Source: Pseudanabaenales cyanobacterium
GTDB lineage: Bacteria > Cyanobacteriota > Cyanobacteriia > Phormidesmidales > Phormidesmidaceae
Length of the DNA: 16,978 nucleotides
Reading direction: 5' to 3'
NCBI GenBank assembly: GCA_022360135.1
Contig: JAKSDM010000497.1
Coordinates: 1-16,978, forward strand
Part shown: positions 15,065 to 16,978 of the stretch, one piece after another
Numbering within the stretch: position 1 is the stretch's first letter
How the letters are laid out: every line of letters starts with the position of its first letter
Made by a program: the position numbers and the translations under genes
Notes under the pieces: model-generated
What the model was told of the DNA's origin: nothing
Seen by the model: only the letters and a program-made list of their open reading frames with translations
Database searches by the model: none

Positions 15065-15463
15065 TTATCTGCCATATTTCTTAAATAAACCCAGTTGTTC
15101 AACCCGTTCAAAGGCTTGATTCACTGTGTCCCCTTGGCGGATGGCAATGTGCATCAAGACCATCACGGCGGCCAGGGCGCCATTTTCGCAATGGACCAGC
15201 TCAGGTTTGGGAAGTTCGTTAATGTACTGCAGCACAAATGTTGCACTCTCGCCATCAATACTCTCCATCTGAGCGGGTACGTTGGCATAGCAAAGTCCGA
15301 ATGATTCAGCCTGCTGCTGCTCATTACTGGAAAATCCTTGTTCATCGGGAGATCGCAAGTTCAATACCGACTTAAAGCCCTGTTCGGCAAGTTGTTTTAA
15401 CTGTTCGGGGAGAATTTGGCCTGCGATCGCCAATTCATCATTGATTTTCCGAATCGTTTCCAT
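15065..15463 (-). CDS. DUF442/BLH-type phosphatase-like protein, catalytic arginine replaced
   Basis: A 132-residue protein of the family once called beta-lactamase hydrolase-like, related to dual-specificity phosphatases. Family features: IRKINDELAIAGQILPEQLK at the N-terminus, GFKSVLNLRSPDEQGF (29-44) with conserved aspartate D40, and the P-loop region KPELVHCENGALAAVMVLMH with nucleophile C92. In relatives the loop reads like HCxxGxRA; here the arginine is L97 (CTG at 15175-15173), so phosphate binding is probably weakened or lost. The C-terminus (EQLGLFKKYGR) looks shorter than family members, and the stop sits directly at the phosphoribosyltransferase fragment, so a deletion may have trimmed it. 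The ATG at 15463 has GGGAAG about 8 bases upstream. It may be active, a non-catalytic binder, or decaying. Confidence 0.82.
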   Translation of the reverse strand: METIRKINDELAIAGQILPEQLKQLAEQGFKSVLNLRSPDEQGFSSNEQQQAESFGLCYANVPAQMESIDGESATFVLQYINELPKPELVHCENGALAAVMVLMHIAIRQGDTVNQAFERVEQLGLFKKYGR

Positions 15464-15581
15464 GAGTCACTTCCCACAACTTACCCGAGATAAGCTTTAA
15501 CCCAAACTCTAATCACCCGCGCTTAAATCGAGCAGAACCTCCTCTCATGTCAAGTTGAATATCTTCATGAACTTGGTCCCA

Positions 15582-15773
15582 CTATGGCTCGTCATATTTT
15601 GTTTTTTTAGGATCAGGAATATCTCCCTCAAAGGGCTGAACGCCAGTCTTGGGATATTCATCGTCTGTGGGTCCAAAGATCCTAGCGACTGCGCCCGAAA
15701 TATAACGGATGATCCGCTGAGGAATGGTGGCGATCGCTTGGATAATTGTCTGAGACGGTTTATCAGTGGACAT
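15582..15773 (-). CDS. Conserved small acidic cyanobacterial protein
   Basis: A 63-residue protein, MSTDKPSQTIIQAIATIPQR at the start, a short amphipathic or weakly hydrophobic helix (about 8-33, including YISGAVARIFGP), then an acidic proline-rich tail with DDEYPKTGVQPFEGD. The SDDEYP.TGVQPFEGD-type tail is one I associate with small uncharacterised cyanobacterial proteins; I know of no function. Coding status is well supported by AGGAGG 6-7 bases before the ATG at 15773. There is no signal peptide. A strong hairpin (15835-15857) lies 60-85 bases upstream. Confidence 0.8.
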   Translation of the reverse strand: MSTDKPSQTIIQAIATIPQRIIRYISGAVARIFGPTDDEYPKTGVQPFEGDIPDPKKTKYDEP

Positions 15774-15788
15774 AATCCCTCCTGCTTT
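15767..15788 (-). promoter_or_regulatory. Strong ribosome-binding site for the 63-residue protein
   Basis: On the minus strand GCAGGAGGGATT immediately precedes the ATG at 15773, an almost ideal Shine-Dalgarno sequence and spacing. It decides the start and argues that this short frame is translated. Confidence 0.75.
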
Positions 15789-16101
15789 GATTATCAGACT
15801 GGGTTTGAAAAGTCATCGCGCCATTCTGTTCAAACCGCTTTTCCATTGGAGAAGCGGACTATTTTAGAACCTTAGCGTAGTTCTGCTCATATACCTACGC
15901 ATGCAGAACAGTCAATTTTGACTACACTGCGAGACTAAACAAATAATTTGAGGATCTTGTGAGGAGATATGACACCCAACTGTATTTTTCAAAATCTCCC
16001 GAATGCTTGCTAGTTGAATACTCGCTAGAAAGGCGTCTGCAGCAACAGATAAGGTGACAGCGTGGATAATAGTGGCGCCGTCGCCCCAATTGCAGCAGCG
16101 G
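15774..16101. other. Intergenic region with a strong hairpin
   Basis: About 330 bases between the 2H phosphoesterase stop and the start of the 63-residue protein. Apart from the hairpin at 15835-15857 and the ribosome-binding site next to 15773, I see no structure. A minus-strand open frame (15912-16190) overlaps the end of the 2H gene and has no recognisable features. Confidence 0.5.
15835..15857. terminator. 10-bp stem hairpin, possible terminator or leader element
   Basis: CCGCTTTTCC (15835-15844) pairs with GGAGAAGCGG (15848-15857), with one T-G wobble and a 3-base ATT loop. It could end transcripts from the 2H gene or be part of the leader of the 63-residue protein. On the minus strand only a short TTTGAA follows, so it is not a classical terminator; on the plus strand ACTATTTT follows but no plus gene is upstream. 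Confidence 0.45.
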
Positions 16102-16650
16102 CTAAGAACTCTCACTGCCCAACGACCAGGCTTGATGACAAGTCCAAGTGTTGTCGGCATGTTGCTGATAAAATCGCAATTCCCATTCAACGGCAGCTTC
16201 AGGATTGATGATCTCCTGCGCTAACTGGACTAAGGTTTCTCGGTGTTCGGGCTGGAATTCATAAGCTAAGCTGAGATGGAGCCGCTTTTTTAGCCGTAAC
16301 GGTTCCCGGCGGGTAGGCGAGTTGGCCGTGGTCACAAAATCAATCATTACCTTTTGCAACCAGGGAGATTTGAGTTCTAGACCATGCCAATCTAGGCCAA
16401 AGGCCATGTCTGTAATCTCGATCACAGGGTGCAGGCGAGTAGTTAGTGATCGATTTAGAGAACGATTGAGGAATCGGGTGTAAAGGGGGATAGAACGAGT
16501 TCTCTCTTCAAAAAAACCAGTCAACGTGCAATGGGGCATGAAGTTGTGAGCGGCGTTAGCGTCACAGATGACAAGAGTTTTTTCAAAGTAGGCGTTAAGT
16601 TGGTCGGCGAGTTCACCGAGGGGGCAAGCATAAACGATGAATTTAGGCAT
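16102..16650 (-). CDS. 2H phosphoesterase-like protein
   Basis: A 182-residue protein of the 2H (LigT / cyclic phosphodiesterase) superfamily, whose members act on 2',3'-cyclic phosphates or related RNA ends. The two paired histidine motifs are clear: HCTLTG (H40) and HLSLAY (H125), separated by about 85 residues as expected. The N-terminus MPKFIVYACPLGELADQLNA resembles cyanobacterial homologues. The ATG at 16650 is chosen because AGGAGAG lies about 7 bases upstream and the protein then starts at the domain; the frame stays open upstream to 16722 but that part is unlike the family. NRSL is duplicated at residues 62-69. Substrate unknown. It probably forms its own transcript. Confidence 0.87.
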   Translation of the reverse strand: MPKFIVYACPLGELADQLNAYFEKTLVICDANAAHNFMPHCTLTGFFEERTRSIPLYTRFLNRSLNRSLTTRLHPVIEITDMAFGLDWHGLELKSPWLQKVMIDFVTTANSPTRREPLRLKKRLHLSLAYEFQPEHRETLVQLAQEIINPEAAVEWELRFYQQHADNTWTCHQAWSLGSESS

Positions 16651-16978
16651 ATCCAGCACTCTCCTGGCCGGAGATTGAAACTGAGGCGATCGCAACCAAA
16701 ACGGGCAATTTGATCTAATCAACCCAAAATTGGCGTTCTGACCAGATGTAATTGACCCTTTGCAGAATCTGCACCCCTTTGCTTAACAGTCTTGTCTGCA
16801 TCAACTGCGGTCAAAGCCGATCAAAAGTCTAGATTTCCAAGTGATATTGACACACCCCTAACTTTGGAAACATGATCTAGGCAACATTAGCAGTCTATGA
16901 AAAAGTTAATTGATTGAGATGTAATAAAAGTTAAGGGCAAATTATGGCTAACTTAATCTAAGACATTATTGACTCACC
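16651..16978. other. Upstream region of the 2H gene, right window edge
   Basis: About 330 bases with no supported gene. It has a GCGATCGC site at 16686-16693. TTGACA at about 16846-16851 on the plus strand is followed 17-18 bases later by only a weak -10 (CATGAT), so a promoter for a gene beyond the window is possible but not supported. Short plus-strand ATG frames here stop within a few codons. Confidence 0.4.

Noticed and set aside
14785..15084. Plus-strand 99-codon frame
   Set aside because: The opposite strand clearly encodes a phosphoribosyltransferase fragment, so this is its shadow.
15912..16190. Minus-strand 92-codon frame
   Set aside because: It overlaps the 3' end of the 2H gene in another frame and shows no family features.
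16846..16875. TTGACA with a possible -10 as a promoter
   Set aside because: The -10 matches poorly and no gene start is visible in the window to test it.
16897..16978. Short plus-strand ATG frames near the right edge (ATG at 16897 and a later ATGGCTAAC)
   Set aside because: Both hit stop codons within a few residues.

Overview
The window reads as cyanobacterial chromosome. The octamer GCGATCGC (the HIP1 site typical of cyanobacteria) occurs about 17 times in 17 kb, and several small proteins resemble families I know mainly from cyanobacteria (a DUF1825-type protein, a 63-residue acidic protein, a TM2 plus SHOCT protein). Tandem repeats of the kind cyanobacteria usually carry between genes are also present. 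I cannot name the genus.

Positions 1-5601 form a signalling locus on the minus strand. Transcription order is: a soluble receiver-histidine kinase (5601-4306), a PhnD-like phosphonate/phosphate-type binding lipoprotein (4172-3234), a membrane-bound hybrid histidine kinase overlapping it by 4 bases (3237-850), and a second receiver-histidine kinase beginning 3 bases later (846 to beyond position 1). The tight packing suggests that the lipoprotein captures a ligand in the periplasm, the membrane kinase reads it, and the downstream kinase takes part in the same relay. That is inference from context. The hybrid kinase carries intergenic-type repeats, in frame, inside its receiver domain.

Positions 5602-6882 hold no intact gene. 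They contain a decayed ISL3-family transposase with two frameshifts, an internal deletion and a missing C-terminal part, which breaks off at the 3' end of pyrF.

Positions 6883-11468 are mostly housekeeping: pyrF and tyrS as a minus-strand pair; a divergent class A penicillin-binding protein on the plus strand; and a convergent DUF1825-type gene. A weak hairpin lies between the two convergent stops.

Positions 11469-14614 contain a J-domain plus TPR protein (minus), then a TM2-SHOCT membrane protein and a ComEA-like helix-hairpin-helix protein (plus). The long intergenic stretches here carry palindromes and what look like degenerate dispersed repeats, including a perfect 12-bp hairpin.

Positions 14615-16978 contain minus-strand genes: a fragment of a phosphoribosyltransferase, a small DUF442/BLH-type phosphatase-like protein whose P-loop arginine is replaced by leucine, the 63-residue protein, and a 2H phosphoesterase-like protein. 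I found no rRNA, tRNA, CRISPR array or phage module. The most distinctive points are the repeat-invaded receiver domain, the binding-protein/kinase locus, and the arginine-less phosphatase-like protein next to a gene fragment.
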